Assembly: GCA_965248155.1 (NCBI GenBank)
Contig: CBDFIO010000001.1
Location: forward strand, 1,364,001-1,428,000
Direction of reading: 5' to 3'
DNA from: RFSX01 sp965248155
GTDB lineage: Bacteria > Bacteroidota > Bacteroidia > Chitinophagales > Saprospiraceae
DNA length: 64,000 nucleotides
Part shown: positions 27,318 through 36,259 of the stretch, one piece after another
Position numbering within the stretch: position 1 is the stretch's first letter
Layout: every line of letters starts with the position of its first letter
Position numbers and translations under genes: made by a program
Notes under the pieces: generated by a model
Database searches by the model: none
The model's input: the letters and a program-made list of their open reading frames with translations, nothing else
What the model was told of the DNA's origin: nothing

Positions 27318-29207
27318 ATGTATTCTATACAAAACATAAGTCTGTTTTTCGGCGACTTACATCTTTTAGATAATATTTCCTTTGTTGTTACAAAAGGAGA
27401 AAAAATTGCATTGCTCGGAAAGAACGGTGCTGGAAAGACCAGCTTGTTCAAGCTTATGTCTAATGAGTTGTCAGCAGATACAGGCAGTATATCAATTCCA
27501 AAAAATACTTCGATTGCTTACTTGTCTCAATATTTTGATTTTGATGAGAATAAAAACATTCAAGATGTTTGCCTGGAAGCTTTTGAGAGTTACTTCAAAC
27601 TTTCAAATGATTTAGAAAGCAAAAACGAAGCCCTGGCTCACTGTGAAGATGAAAATAAATTAAACACCCTTTTAGAAGAAATATCTGACATTCAAATGCA
27701 ATTGGTGTCGATGGATGTTTCAAATCCAGTAGCTGAATCAAGTAAAATTTTAAAAGGCTTTGGTTTTAAAGAACATCAGTTTAACCAATCGGTATCAACT
27801 CTGTCAGGAGGGTGGAAGATGCGTGTTCAAATGGCGAAAATTCTGTTATCAAGACCAGATTTACTTTTGCTGGATGAGCCTGACAATCACCTGGATATTG
27901 AAGCATTGATTTGGTTCGAAAACTACCTTAAAAAGTATGAAGGGGCTATTATATTTATTTCTCATGATGTTCAATTCATTACCAATCTGGCGACAAGAGT
28001 AATCGAGCTGGGGAATAGAAAGATTGCGGATTACAAGACCAACTATAAGCGCTATTTGACAGATAAAAGTGTGCGCCGGGAAAAGGAAGTTCAATCATTT
28101 ACCAACCAACAAAAAGAAATCAAAAGCAAAGAGCGGACAATCACCCGGTTCATGGCTAAAGCGACGAAAACCAAAATGGCGCAATCCATGAAAAAGCAGT
28201 TGGATAAAGTAGATAGAATTGAACTCGAAAGCGATGATGTCAACCGGCTTCGAATTCAGTTTCCAGTCGTTCATAATCCGGGTCGTACCGTTGTAAAAGT
28301 GGAAAACTTATCAAAATCCTATGGCGACAATGAAGTCCTGAAAAATGTATCCCTTGAGATAGAACGTGGCCAAAAGGTTGCTTTTGTAGGTCAGAATGGT
28401 CAGGGTAAGTCCACTTTGGTAAAAATTATCGCTGGTTTATTACCTTATGAAGATGGTAATTATCAAATTGGGCACAATGTTATACTCAACTACTTTGCCC
28501 AGAATCAATCAGAAGTTCTGGATAATAAACTGACGCTACTCGAAACAGTAGAACATGAATCAGATCCTGAATTCTATACAAAAGCCAGATCCACATTAGG
28601 AGCTTTTGCATTTTCCGGAGAGGATGCTTTAAAAAAAGTATCTGTATTGAGTGGAGGCGAAAAATCAAGACTTTCGATGGCTTGCCTTGTTTCTAAAAAA
28701 TCTAATTTTTTAATTCTCGATGAACCTACTAATCATTTGGATATTCAGGCGAAAGCTATTCTTAAGCAAGCCTTGGTTGATTATCCAGGAACCTTAATTA
28801 TCGTCTCTCATGATAGAGAAATATTGAAAGATAGTGTTGACATTACTTATGAATTCAGGGAAAAATCTATCATTCAACATCTTGGGGATCTGGAATATGT
28901 ATTGGAAAAAAGAAATACCGATAGTTTGCGGGAATTCACTTTGCAAAACGGAAATAAAAACGAATCATCTACGAAAAATGTAGATAAAAATTACAAAGCA
29001 CAAAAAGAATTCAAGAGAAAAATATCAGCAGTTGAGCGAAGGATTGAGAAATTAGAATCCGAAATTAAAACCATCCATGATAATTTGATGAATCCTGAGT
29101 TTTTCAATTCTCCGGAATCCGCTGAAGCGCTCAAAAATTTGAAAACACTGGAATCGAATCTTGAATTAGAAACCCAGCAATGGGATAAGCTAGTATCAGG
29201 AATGTAA
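27318..29207 (+). CDS. ABC-F family ATPase
   Basis: 629 residues with two ABC cassettes and no membrane domain. Walker A motifs are GKNGAGKTS (about residue 34) and GQNGQGKST (about 357), signatures LSGGWKMRVQMAKIL and LSGGEKSRLSMACL, Walker B LLLLDEPDNHLD and LILDEPTNHLD. The linker between cassettes and a C-terminal coiled coil (about 545-629) fit ABC-F proteins, which bind the ribosomal E site and assist translation; Uup-like subtype is possible. Three bases after yqgE. Confidence 0.93.
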   Translation: MYSIQNISLFFGDLHLLDNISFVVTKGEKIALLGKNGAGKTSLFKLMSNELSADTGSISIPKNTSIAYLSQYFDFDENKNIQDVCLEAFESYFKLSNDLESKNEALAHCEDENKLNTLLEEISDIQMQLVSMDVSNPVAESSKILKGFGFKEHQFNQSVSTLSGGWKMRVQMAKILLSRPDLLLLDEPDNHLDIEALIWFENYLKKYEGAIIFISHDVQFITNLATRVIELGNRKIADYKTNYKRYLTDKSVRREKEVQSFTNQQKEIKSKERTITRFMAKATKTKMAQSMKKQLDKVDRIELESDDVNRLRIQFPVVHNPGRTVVKVENLSKSYGDNEVLKNVSLEIERGQKVAFVGQNGQGKSTLVKIIAGLLPYEDGNYQIGHNVILNYFAQNQSEVLDNKLTLLETVEHESDPEFYTKARSTLGAFAFSGEDALKKVSVLSGGEKSRLSMACLVSKKSNFLILDEPTNHLDIQAKAILKQALVDYPGTLIIVSHDREILKDSVDITYEFREKSIIQHLGDLEYVLEKRNTDSLREFTLQNGNKNESSTKNVDKNYKAQKEFKRKISAVERRIEKLESEIKTIHDNLMNPEFFNSPESAEALKNLKTLESNLELETQQWDKLVSGM

Positions 29208-29208
29208 T

Positions 29209-29931
29209 TTAAGTTGCAATTTTTCTCAACTGAGAAATTACTGCACGCATATCTTTTGGAACCTCTTGTTCGAAGCTCACTTTCTTTTTAGTTTCAGGAT
29301 GTTTGAAACTCAAGCCAAACGAATGTAATGCATGCCTGCTTAATAATGGTTTTTCTTCTCTTTTCGTGGACCGTCTGAAAGATTTCTTAAACTTAGAAAG
29401 ATAAAAAGCTTGACCATCACCGTAGATTGGATCACATAAAAGAGGGAGGAATACCGCTTGCATATGTACACGAATCTGATGTGTTCTTCCTGTATCGATA
29501 TCTACTTTGATTAAACTGAACTGGCCAAAATCTTCCAATACTTGGTATTTGCTGATTGCAGTTTTTCCTTTTGGGTCCACTACCATTTTTTTCTTAGAAG
29601 TATTCTTAGAAATATTCAAATTGATTTTACCCTTTTCCTCTTCAAAACTGCCTTTCACAATAGCATGGTAGGACTTCTTTATTTTGCGGGATTCAAATTG
29701 TTCCTGAATATACTTATGGGATGATTCTGTTTTAGAAAAAACTAAAAGTCCGCTTGTTTCTCTATCCAATCTGTGATTGATAAATATTGAATCACGATAA
29801 GACTGGAGACTTGTATAAAGGTTTTCAATCTTGTTATCATATCTATCCGGAATCGTCAATAATCCAGCAGGTTTATTAACAACAATTATTGAATCATCTT
29901 CGTGAATGATCTGCCATCTTTGCTTTTTCAT
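29209..29931 (-). CDS. RluA-family RNA pseudouridine synthase
   Basis: 240 residues. Catalytic Asp lies in the conserved INHRLDRETSGLLVFSK motif; DIDTGRTHQIRVHMQAV and the C-terminal LHSFGLSFKHP are also typical. No S4 domain precedes it. It modifies uridine in rRNA or tRNA; which site cannot be told. It ends one base after the convergent ABC-F gene and begins 14 bases from the ribF-GT2 gene on the same strand. Confidence 0.92.
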   Translation of the reverse strand: MKKQRWQIIHEDDSIIVVNKPAGLLTIPDRYDNKIENLYTSLQSYRDSIFINHRLDRETSGLLVFSKTESSHKYIQEQFESRKIKKSYHAIVKGSFEEEKGKINLNISKNTSKKKMVVDPKGKTAISKYQVLEDFGQFSLIKVDIDTGRTHQIRVHMQAVFLPLLCDPIYGDGQAFYLSKFKKSFRRSTKREEKPLLSRHALHSFGLSFKHPETKKKVSFEQEVPKDMRAVISQLRKIAT

Positions 29932-29945
29932 CTTAAGCTGATCGT

Positions 29946-31922
29946 TTATTTAATGTCAGTAAAATGTTTTCTGCCAAGAATGAAATACTGGAAGACAATC
30001 GAAAATGCTTTTACACCATCTGAATGTCCTCTTCCGATAGAATTATTTTTAACGAGACGATTAACAGCAATACGCTTCGAAATGAGGGAAGGTATTTTTA
30101 CATAAAATGATAAATGGGCCCGAATGATAGCAAACATGCTATTTAATTGCCCGGAAAGTAAAAACTTCAGCCCTGCAACACCATCTAAGACCAAACGGAA
30201 TGGAAGTTTCCAAAATAGATTGTACCAATATTCATTTTTAAATAATGAGAACAAGCTATTTCTAAAATTCAAGTATATCTTTTTCTTATTTCCATAGTCA
30301 AGGGTACCACCACCCAGATGAAAAATTGTTGCTTCGGGAACAACTGCTATTTTATATCCCGCTTTTCTTAATCGCCAACAAAGATCTATTTCTTCCTGAT
30401 GGGCAAAGAAATCAGCATCAAAACCACCTATCTGTTCAAACAGCTCGCGCCTCGCCACCATAGCCGCTCCACTAGCCCACGATATAGACTGAATGTCGTC
30501 ATATTGATTCGTATCTAACTCTATTGTATCAAATATTCGGCCTCTGCAATAAGGATATCCTAAGGTATCTTGAAACCCTCCTGAACCTCCGGCATATTCA
30601 AATGAAGATTCATCTTCAAATGATAAAATCTTCGGCATGACAGCAGCAAATGACTTATTGTTATCTAAAAATTTCACAAGAGGGTCCAGCCAGTTCTCTG
30701 ACACATGGACATCGCTATTCACTATGGCAATATATTCAGAATCTACATCTTGAGTTCCAATATTATAAGCCTTGGCAAAACCATAATTTTCAGAAAGTTG
30801 AACGGTCAATATTTCCGGAAACCAATCCTGAACAAACTCTACAGAATCATCTTCAGAACCATTATTAATCACTAAAGTCTTAAAACTCTCTTTGCTGCTA
30901 AAGCTGATAGAAGGCAGAAATGTTTCAAGGTAATGTCTGGTATTATAATTAAGAATCGCTACGGTTACTCTTGGAATATCAATAGGTAAAAACTGGTCAA
31001 AAAATTTGATACTCTCTGCTCTGTCAATGATTAAAGCTGCTTTTAATTCTTCCAGGCCATTGAACTTTTCTTCTCCACGCAAAAAGTGTAAGAGTTGGAT
31101 TGTTATTCTTTGACCGTATATATCATCATTAAAATCAAAAATATTTACTTCTATCGACTTGGGATTGTCGGTACCAATTGTTGGTATATCGCCGATATAC
31201 AACATCCCTTTATACCGCTGATTGTTTACGATTGTATAACAAGCATAGATTCCATCCTTTGGTATAAGTTTTTGTTTGTTCTCTAATTTCAGATTTGCAG
31301 TTGGAAAGCCAATCTCTGTTCCCAGTTTCCGCCCTCTAATGACAATACCGGATATTTCATAAGGATGAGAAAGCAATGTGTTTGCACTGGTAAGGTCGCC
31401 TTCTAATAATGCATTCCTAATCTTGGTCGAGCTGATTGTGATCTCATCAATTTCCTGTTTTGGAATTTCGATGATTTTATAATCATATTTTTCTTCGAGA
31501 TTCTTAAGCATATCTATATCTCCTTGCCGATTTAATCCAAAACGGTGATCATAACCAATGACGATGAAATTAGGCTTGAAATTTTTAACAAGCAGATTTT
31601 CAATGTATTCTAATGCTGAAATCTGCGAAAACTCGATTGTAAATGGAATAATTACCACATTATCAATTCCATACTTTTCAAATAGGGCTATTTTCTCTTT
31701 TAGAGATGATAATAATCTTAGACTTTTATCTTTGGGGTAGACGATACTTCTTGGATGTGGATGGAATGTAATAACAACATTCTCGCATTCAAACTCATCT
31801 GAGATGTGTTTAACTCTATCAATAATTTTCTGGTGGCCTGAATGAACCCCATCAAATGATCCTATGGTAAGGACACAATTACTTAAATCCGGCAGCGCAC
31901 TTAATTCCCTAAATACTCTCAT
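29946..31922 (-). CDS. ribF: Fused riboflavin kinase/FAD synthetase - family 2 glycosyltransferase
   Basis: 658 residues in one frame. Residues 1-~306 are a full RibF: FAD-synthetase part with GSFDGVHSGHQKII and SSTKIRNALLEGD, and riboflavin-kinase part with GTEIGFPTANLKLE (about 207) and the usual helical end at ESIKFF (306). From about 315 a complete GT2 glycosyltransferase begins: VTVAILNYNTRHYLETFLPS, a DxD-like VNSDVHV (about 402), and ASGAAMVARRELFEQIGGFD with HQEEIDLCWRLRKAGYK, as in rhamnosyl-type transferases. Its C-terminus is amphipathic and could touch the membrane. RibF is normally a stand-alone ~310-residue protein. The join is at a run of six T (minus strand; 30999-31004); one more T would create a TGA at the normal RibF end. 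The GT2 part then lacks an ATG (ATT instead). Cofactor enzyme confident; fusion to be tested. Confidence 0.85.
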   Translation of the reverse strand: MRVFRELSALPDLSNCVLTIGSFDGVHSGHQKIIDRVKHISDEFECENVVITFHPHPRSIVYPKDKSLRLLSSLKEKIALFEKYGIDNVVIIPFTIEFSQISALEYIENLLVKNFKPNFIVIGYDHRFGLNRQGDIDMLKNLEEKYDYKIIEIPKQEIDEITISSTKIRNALLEGDLTSANTLLSHPYEISGIVIRGRKLGTEIGFPTANLKLENKQKLIPKDGIYACYTIVNNQRYKGMLYIGDIPTIGTDNPKSIEVNIFDFNDDIYGQRITIQLLHFLRGEEKFNGLEELKAALIIDRAESIKFFDQFLPIDIPRVTVAILNYNTRHYLETFLPSISFSSKESFKTLVINNGSEDDSVEFVQDWFPEILTVQLSENYGFAKAYNIGTQDVDSEYIAIVNSDVHVSENWLDPLVKFLDNNKSFAAVMPKILSFEDESSFEYAGGSGGFQDTLGYPYCRGRIFDTIELDTNQYDDIQSISWASGAAMVARRELFEQIGGFDADFFAHQEEIDLCWRLRKAGYKIAVVPEATIFHLGGGTLDYGNKKKIYLNFRNSLFSLFKNEYWYNLFWKLPFRLVLDGVAGLKFLLSGQLNSMFAIIRAHLSFYVKIPSLISKRIAVNRLVKNNSIGRGHSDGVKAFSIVFQYFILGRKHFTDIK

Positions 31923-32015
31923 TTATAAATTGCAGGTATAAAACATCAAATTTAATAACTATTAATATCAATGACCCTATTTCTGCAAATTCCTTGTTTG
32001 TAAGCGGATTGATTT

Positions 32016-32023
32016 TATTTTTG
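32016..32023 (+). promoter_or_regulatory. Promoter for mrp (-7 with -33 TTG)
   Basis: TATTTTTG at 32016-32023 with TTG at 31994-31996 gives 19 bases between, the spacing used in Bacteroidota. The mrp ATG is 43 bases downstream. Confidence 0.55.
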
Positions 32024-32066
32024 CAAAATATAAACTCATTTGCGTAACTGTTTGTTTGAATAAGAT

Positions 32067-33152
32067 ATGGCTATAGATAATAATAAGCTTGTAGAGATAC
32101 TTAGAAAAATTGTGGATCCTCAATCCGGTAATGATATTATTACAATGAGATTGATAGAAAACCTTAAGGTATCCGATCAAAATGTATCGTTTTCGGTGAA
32201 TACATCAGGTCTGCCTGAAAAATCAAAATTCCAATTACATGAAATGATTCATGAATCCATCAAAAAGGAATTCCCTGAGGCAAATGTTGATATCCATTTT
32301 TTAAACAATAAAGAAAATGTCAAATCTCTTTCTCAAATAAAAAATATAATCGCAGTAGCTTCTGGGAAAGGCGGCGTTGGAAAATCTACAGTTTCAACAA
32401 ATCTGGCTTTGGGTTTGAAGTCTTTGGGTGCTAAAGTTGGTTTAATAGATGCCGATTTATATGGTCCTTCGATTCCTACCATGTTAGGTATCAAGGAAGA
32501 AAAACCAGTAATTAGAGAATTATACGGAAAGCACAGAATTGTTCCAATTGAGAAGTATGGAATTCATACGATTTCAATAGGGAACATTATAGATCCAGAA
32601 CAAGCCGTAGTTCTTAGAGGGCCCCGTTTAGGTGGAATAATCAAACAATTTATCAATGAAGTAATCTGGCCTGAATTGGATTATCTCATCATCGACTTGC
32701 CACCGGGAACTGGAGATATTCAATTGACGCTGGTACAAACAGTTCCACTTACATGTGCAATAATGGTAACGACACCTCAGGAAGTGGCCGTATCAGATGC
32801 TATTAAAGCGATGAATATGTTTCGTTTAGATAGTATTAAGGTTCCAATCATAGGTGTTGTAGAAAATATGTCCTGGTTTATTCCTACAGATGCACCGGAA
32901 AAGCAATATCGAATCTTTGGTGAAGGAGGAGGGGAGATGCTCGCTAAAAAATCTAACAGCGTCCTATTAAGTCAATTGCCCCTGATTATTGAAGTGAGAG
33001 AATCCGGAGATATGGGTTTGCCTATTGTCCTGCAGACAGACCATCCGGCTCAATCAGCCTATATCGATTTGGCAGAAAAAACGATAGAACAAGTTAAAGT
33101 AAGAAATGAAAAACTTGAGCCAACACAAATTGTTGGTGTAAATGTTCGTTAA
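32067..33152 (+). CDS. mrp: Mrp/ApbC-type P-loop ATPase for Fe-S delivery
   Basis: 361 residues. An N-terminal DUF59/MIP18-like domain (1-~90) is followed by a ParA-like ATPase (from about residue 98) with deviant Walker A ASGKGGVGKSTVSTNLA, switch DADLYGPSIPTMLG and YLIIDLPPGTGDIQLTL. Mrp proteins hold and hand over 4Fe-4S clusters. In many the VENMSxF motif is followed by a CxxC; here it reads VENMSWFIPTDAPEKQY without cysteines, a form I believe common in Bacteroidota. The next gene is a NifU C-terminal-domain protein, a natural Fe-S partner. Confidence 0.92.
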   Translation: MAIDNNKLVEILRKIVDPQSGNDIITMRLIENLKVSDQNVSFSVNTSGLPEKSKFQLHEMIHESIKKEFPEANVDIHFLNNKENVKSLSQIKNIIAVASGKGGVGKSTVSTNLALGLKSLGAKVGLIDADLYGPSIPTMLGIKEEKPVIRELYGKHRIVPIEKYGIHTISIGNIIDPEQAVVLRGPRLGGIIKQFINEVIWPELDYLIIDLPPGTGDIQLTLVQTVPLTCAIMVTTPQEVAVSDAIKAMNMFRLDSIKVPIIGVVENMSWFIPTDAPEKQYRIFGEGGGEMLAKKSNSVLLSQLPLIIEVRESGDMGLPIVLQTDHPAQSAYIDLAEKTIEQVKVRNEKLEPTQIVGVNVR

Positions 33153-33170
33153 TCAATTAGATTTAAATCG

Positions 33171-33178
33171 TAATTTTG
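33171..33178 (+). promoter_or_regulatory. -7 box immediately before the NifU-like gene
   Basis: TAATTTTG ends only 4 bases before the ATG at 33183. If used, transcription would begin at or next to the start codon, giving a leaderless message. No -33 TTG is evident. Confidence 0.35.
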
Positions 33179-33182
33179 TACT

Positions 33183-33443
33183 ATGTCTGACTCAGATAAA
33201 AAAGAATTAATTCAAAATATCAATTTAGTCCTGGATGAATTAAGACCTCATCTTGCAGTTGATGGTGGCAACATAGAAGTTGTTGATATCACAGACGATA
33301 TGAAGGTTCAGATCAAATGGTTAGGTAATTGCATTAATTGTACGATGTCAGAAATGACAATGAGAGCAGGAGTTGAACAAACCGTTAAGTCTAAATATCC
33401 TGAAATAAAATCTGTTGAAGCAATCAATGGAATACCTGTATGA
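33183..33443 (+). CDS. NifU C-terminal-domain Fe-S scaffold protein
   Basis: 86 residues. Contains LRPHLAVDGGNIEVVDI and the cluster-binding pair in WLGNCINCTMSEMTMRAGVE (CxxC). NfuA/NifU-C proteins carry or deliver 4Fe-4S clusters. It lies 30 bases after mrp, and its stop overlaps the start of pyrF (ATGA). The promoter-like box just ahead may give it extra expression. Confidence 0.94.
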   Translation: MSDSDKKELIQNINLVLDELRPHLAVDGGNIEVVDITDDMKVQIKWLGNCINCTMSEMTMRAGVEQTVKSKYPEIKSVEAINGIPV

Positions 33444-34249
33444 CATCTGAGGATCTCTATAATCAGATTCAAAAAAAGAAATCATTTTTATGTGTAGGCC
33501 TGGATGCTGACATCGATCGCATTCCAACTCATTTGTTAAGTGATCCGGATCCTCTTTTTTCATTCAATAAAGCCATTATTGATGCCACACATGATCTGTG
33601 TATTGCTTACAAACCTAACACAGCATTCTATGAAGCATTAGGCCCTTCAGGAATGGAAAGTCTGAAGAAGACCATAGACTATATTCCGGAAGATATACTC
33701 GTTATAGCTGATGCTAAAAGAGGAGATATCGGAAATACAAGCAGATTATATGCTAAAAGTTTTTTTGAATACTATAATGCTGATGCCTTAACTGTGGCTC
33801 CTTATATGGGTGCGGATTCAGTACAACCATTTTTAGCTTATCCAGACAAGTGGGTCATTATACTTGGATTAACTTCGAATTCAGGAAGTCACGATTTTCA
33901 ACACCTCAAACTAAAAAACGAAAAAGAGTTATTTGAGCAAGTATTAGAAACAGCAAAAGATTATGGAAGTACCGATCAGATTATGTTTGTTATCGGTGCA
34001 ACTCAAGCTGAATACTTAAGTTCGATAAGAAAAATTGTACCGGATCATTTTTTCTTAGTACCCGGAGTTGGCGCTCAAGGTGGAAGCTTAGATGAAGTAT
34101 ACAGACATGGTGCAAATGATAAAGTAGGTCTGATAGTTAACTCTTCAAGAGGAATAATCTTTGCCGGAAGTGACCATGATTATTCCGATGCAGCAAGAGA
34201 GGCTGCAAAGTCACTACAAGAACAGATGGCAGAACTTCTTGTCAATTAA
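33440..34249 (+). CDS. pyrF: Orotidine 5'-phosphate decarboxylase
   Basis: 269 residues of the longer (type 2) OMP decarboxylase group that makes UMP in de novo pyrimidine synthesis. FLCVGLDADIDRIP opens it. The catalytic Lys93 sits in ADAKRGDIGNTSRLYA, and the phosphate loop is in FFLVPGVGAQGG and NSSRGIIFAG. ATGA overlap with the NifU-like gene suggests translational coupling; it ends overlapping the convergent DinB gene by 4 bases. Confidence 0.95.
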   Translation: MTSEDLYNQIQKKKSFLCVGLDADIDRIPTHLLSDPDPLFSFNKAIIDATHDLCIAYKPNTAFYEALGPSGMESLKKTIDYIPEDILVIADAKRGDIGNTSRLYAKSFFEYYNADALTVAPYMGADSVQPFLAYPDKWVIILGLTSNSGSHDFQHLKLKNEKELFEQVLETAKDYGSTDQIMFVIGATQAEYLSSIRKIVPDHFFLVPGVGAQGGSLDEVYRHGANDKVGLIVNSSRGIIFAGSDHDYSDAAREAAKSLQEQMAELLVN

Positions 34250-34854
34250 GATCTGTTCTTTCCTCTAAACACACTTACATTTGGATCTAATGGATTTCCG
34301 GAACTTCTGCGGAAACTTACGATTTGACCTGCATGCCATAAAGCATCTGCGATCGGTCCATTAATAAGATTCCAAAATGGAAATTCAGAAGTATTTTCTC
34401 CTCTTTTAAAAATAATTTTTAGCTCGTTCATGTCTTTACCTTCATAAGATTTTAAGACATCGCTTGCTAATTTTATATTTTCCAATGTCGCTTTTCTTTT
34501 TGCTTCAAAATCAAATTCCTCATTATCCTGAGATCTGATATTTGGTAGATTCTGACATGCATTGGCAATTGTTCTGGTCAATCCGAATATATGATCGATT
34601 GTTTCCCCGACATTCCTGGCGTCATCATTAGGTTTGAAGGCAATATCTTCGTCACGAAGACCTTCGGTCGCCCAGTAATATCGATATCCTAAGCCATCAA
34701 TTAACCTGGCTGCAACAGTGAATTCTGTGTATTCTTCGGGATAATCGGGAATTTGGTAATAAATATCTTGTTCCATTTCAGTGTCATTTGATTCGTCTTG
34801 CGCATAAACGCTTAATGAAATCATTAATATCAAAAAAGTAAATACATATTTCAT
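34246..34854 (-). CDS. Exported DinB-fold protein
   Basis: 202 residues. A signal peptide (MKYVFTFLILMISLSVYAQ) precedes a four-helix-bundle DinB domain: GETIDHIFGLTRTIANACQN in the second helix and ADALWHAGQIVSFRRSSG near the end, each with a His of the usual metal site. The third ligand is unclear. DinB-like proteins include thiol-dependent transferases; an exported one is of unknown role. It follows the exonuclease gene by 10 bases. Confidence 0.78.
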   Translation of the reverse strand: MKYVFTFLILMISLSVYAQDESNDTEMEQDIYYQIPDYPEEYTEFTVAARLIDGLGYRYYWATEGLRDEDIAFKPNDDARNVGETIDHIFGLTRTIANACQNLPNIRSQDNEEFDFEAKRKATLENIKLASDVLKSYEGKDMNELKIIFKRGENTSEFPFWNLINGPIADALWHAGQIVSFRRSSGNPLDPNVSVFRGKNRS

Positions 34855-34864
34855 GATGATAATT

Positions 34865-36244
34865 TTAAAAATAACTTAATTCTATTTCTGGATTACTCCA
34901 AATGTAGTTCCTTATAATCAAATCCGCTTCAGGATTTAAATTTTCATAATCAATACATTCCTTTAATTCTTCAATTCCATATTGACTATCCTCAAGACTA
35001 ATATAGCCAGAGCCCTGGTAATGCCCCTTTTCAACCAGGAATACAGCCTTTTCTCCATAGGATCTCCCTTCCTCCATAAGGATAAAATTTTCCTCAAATA
35101 GTCGATTGACTACAATCAAATTTTGATCAAATTTTTCATTATAACTTATCGGAAACTCATCACCTATGCATGCGCCTGAACATTTATCCAATTCATAATT
35201 AAAACAAGAGTTTTTAGATTTATCTATTCCATTGATTTTATGGCATAAATCAAATGCTTCTCCGATTTGAGTTATATGACTCATTGCAGATTTTCTGGAT
35301 CCATAATAGGAGAGGGCCTCTTCAGTTTTATCAGCTCTGACAACTTGATATTTATGATAACCGGATTTGTCTTGAGACTTAACGATTGCAAATTTATAAT
35401 GTCTTGTTTTTTGCATCTTATTGATAATCGGATGCACTTCTTTGATTTCTTTAGATTCTTTTAGCAGAGATAAAAGTTCACTCCCTGTTATCTCGAAATT
35501 AATCTCATGAACATTATTCAATAATTTATCTGCCTTAGAAGTGTGTTTTGAAAAATGTTGCTTGACTCTTTTTTGAATATTAATACTTTTTCCGATGTAG
35601 ATTATTTGTCCACCTTTATCAATGAAATAATATACACCACACTTGGCGGGTAAATCTTCAATACTTTGGACTGTTAGTGATGGTGGAAGCTTGGTCAGTT
35701 TAATACTCTCAGTAACAAGTGAATTAATTTCTTTTTTGGTGTTTTGTTCTTTAAATATTTTCTCGAGGATTATTGTTGTTGCCCAGGCATCATCATAAGC
35801 CCGGTGCCCGTTATCGACATCGATTTTAAAATATCGAATGAGATTACCTAAACTATAGGAATCCAATCCCGGAAAAGCCTTTCTTGAAAGTTTAACTGTA
35901 CAAAGATTTCTTCTTGTAAAAGTAAAACCAAGCTTCTTGAATTCCTCTCTTAAGAAATGATAATCAAATCTAACATTATGGGCTACGAAAATTGCGCCTT
36001 CTGTGAGTTCAACTACATCCTTTGCAACCTCAAAAAACTTTGGGGCATCCACCACCATTTCATTTGTAATTCCTGTAATTCGCGTAATATTAGGAGGGAT
36101 GGAACGTTCGGGGTTAATAAGAGATTGAAATTCTTTTATAATCTTCTGACCATCAAACAAAATTATCGCAATCTCGGTAATTTTGTCTCTTTTAGGAATA
36201 CCCCCTGTTGTTTCCAAATCTACGACGGCATATTTCCTTTTCAT
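34865..36244 (-). CDS. DEDDh exonuclease fused to a GIY-YIG (UvrC-type) nuclease domain
   Basis: 459 residues. Residues 1-~175 are a DnaQ-like 3'-5' exonuclease with VVDLETTGG (Asp and Glu), FVAHNVRFDYHFL and GHRAYDDAWATTIIL (His, Asp). Around 195-280 a GIY-YIG domain follows: AKCGVYYFIDKGGQIIYIGKSINIQKRVKQHF. The C-terminal part has a cysteine group (NSCFNYELDKCSGACIG), as in UvrC/Cho relatives. This fused form is known from several phyla and probably works in DNA repair. Only 15 bases separate it from the divergent NamZ-like gene. Confidence 0.85.
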   Translation of the reverse strand: MKRKYAVVDLETTGGIPKRDKITEIAIILFDGQKIIKEFQSLINPERSIPPNITRITGITNEMVVDAPKFFEVAKDVVELTEGAIFVAHNVRFDYHFLREEFKKLGFTFTRRNLCTVKLSRKAFPGLDSYSLGNLIRYFKIDVDNGHRAYDDAWATTIILEKIFKEQNTKKEINSLVTESIKLTKLPPSLTVQSIEDLPAKCGVYYFIDKGGQIIYIGKSINIQKRVKQHFSKHTSKADKLLNNVHEINFEITGSELLSLLKESKEIKEVHPIINKMQKTRHYKFAIVKSQDKSGYHKYQVVRADKTEEALSYYGSRKSAMSHITQIGEAFDLCHKINGIDKSKNSCFNYELDKCSGACIGDEFPISYNEKFDQNLIVVNRLFEENFILMEEGRSYGEKAVFLVEKGHYQGSGYISLEDSQYGIEELKECIDYENLNPEADLIIRNYIWSNPEIELSYF

Positions 36245-36259
36245 TGATTAAATTGCAGT

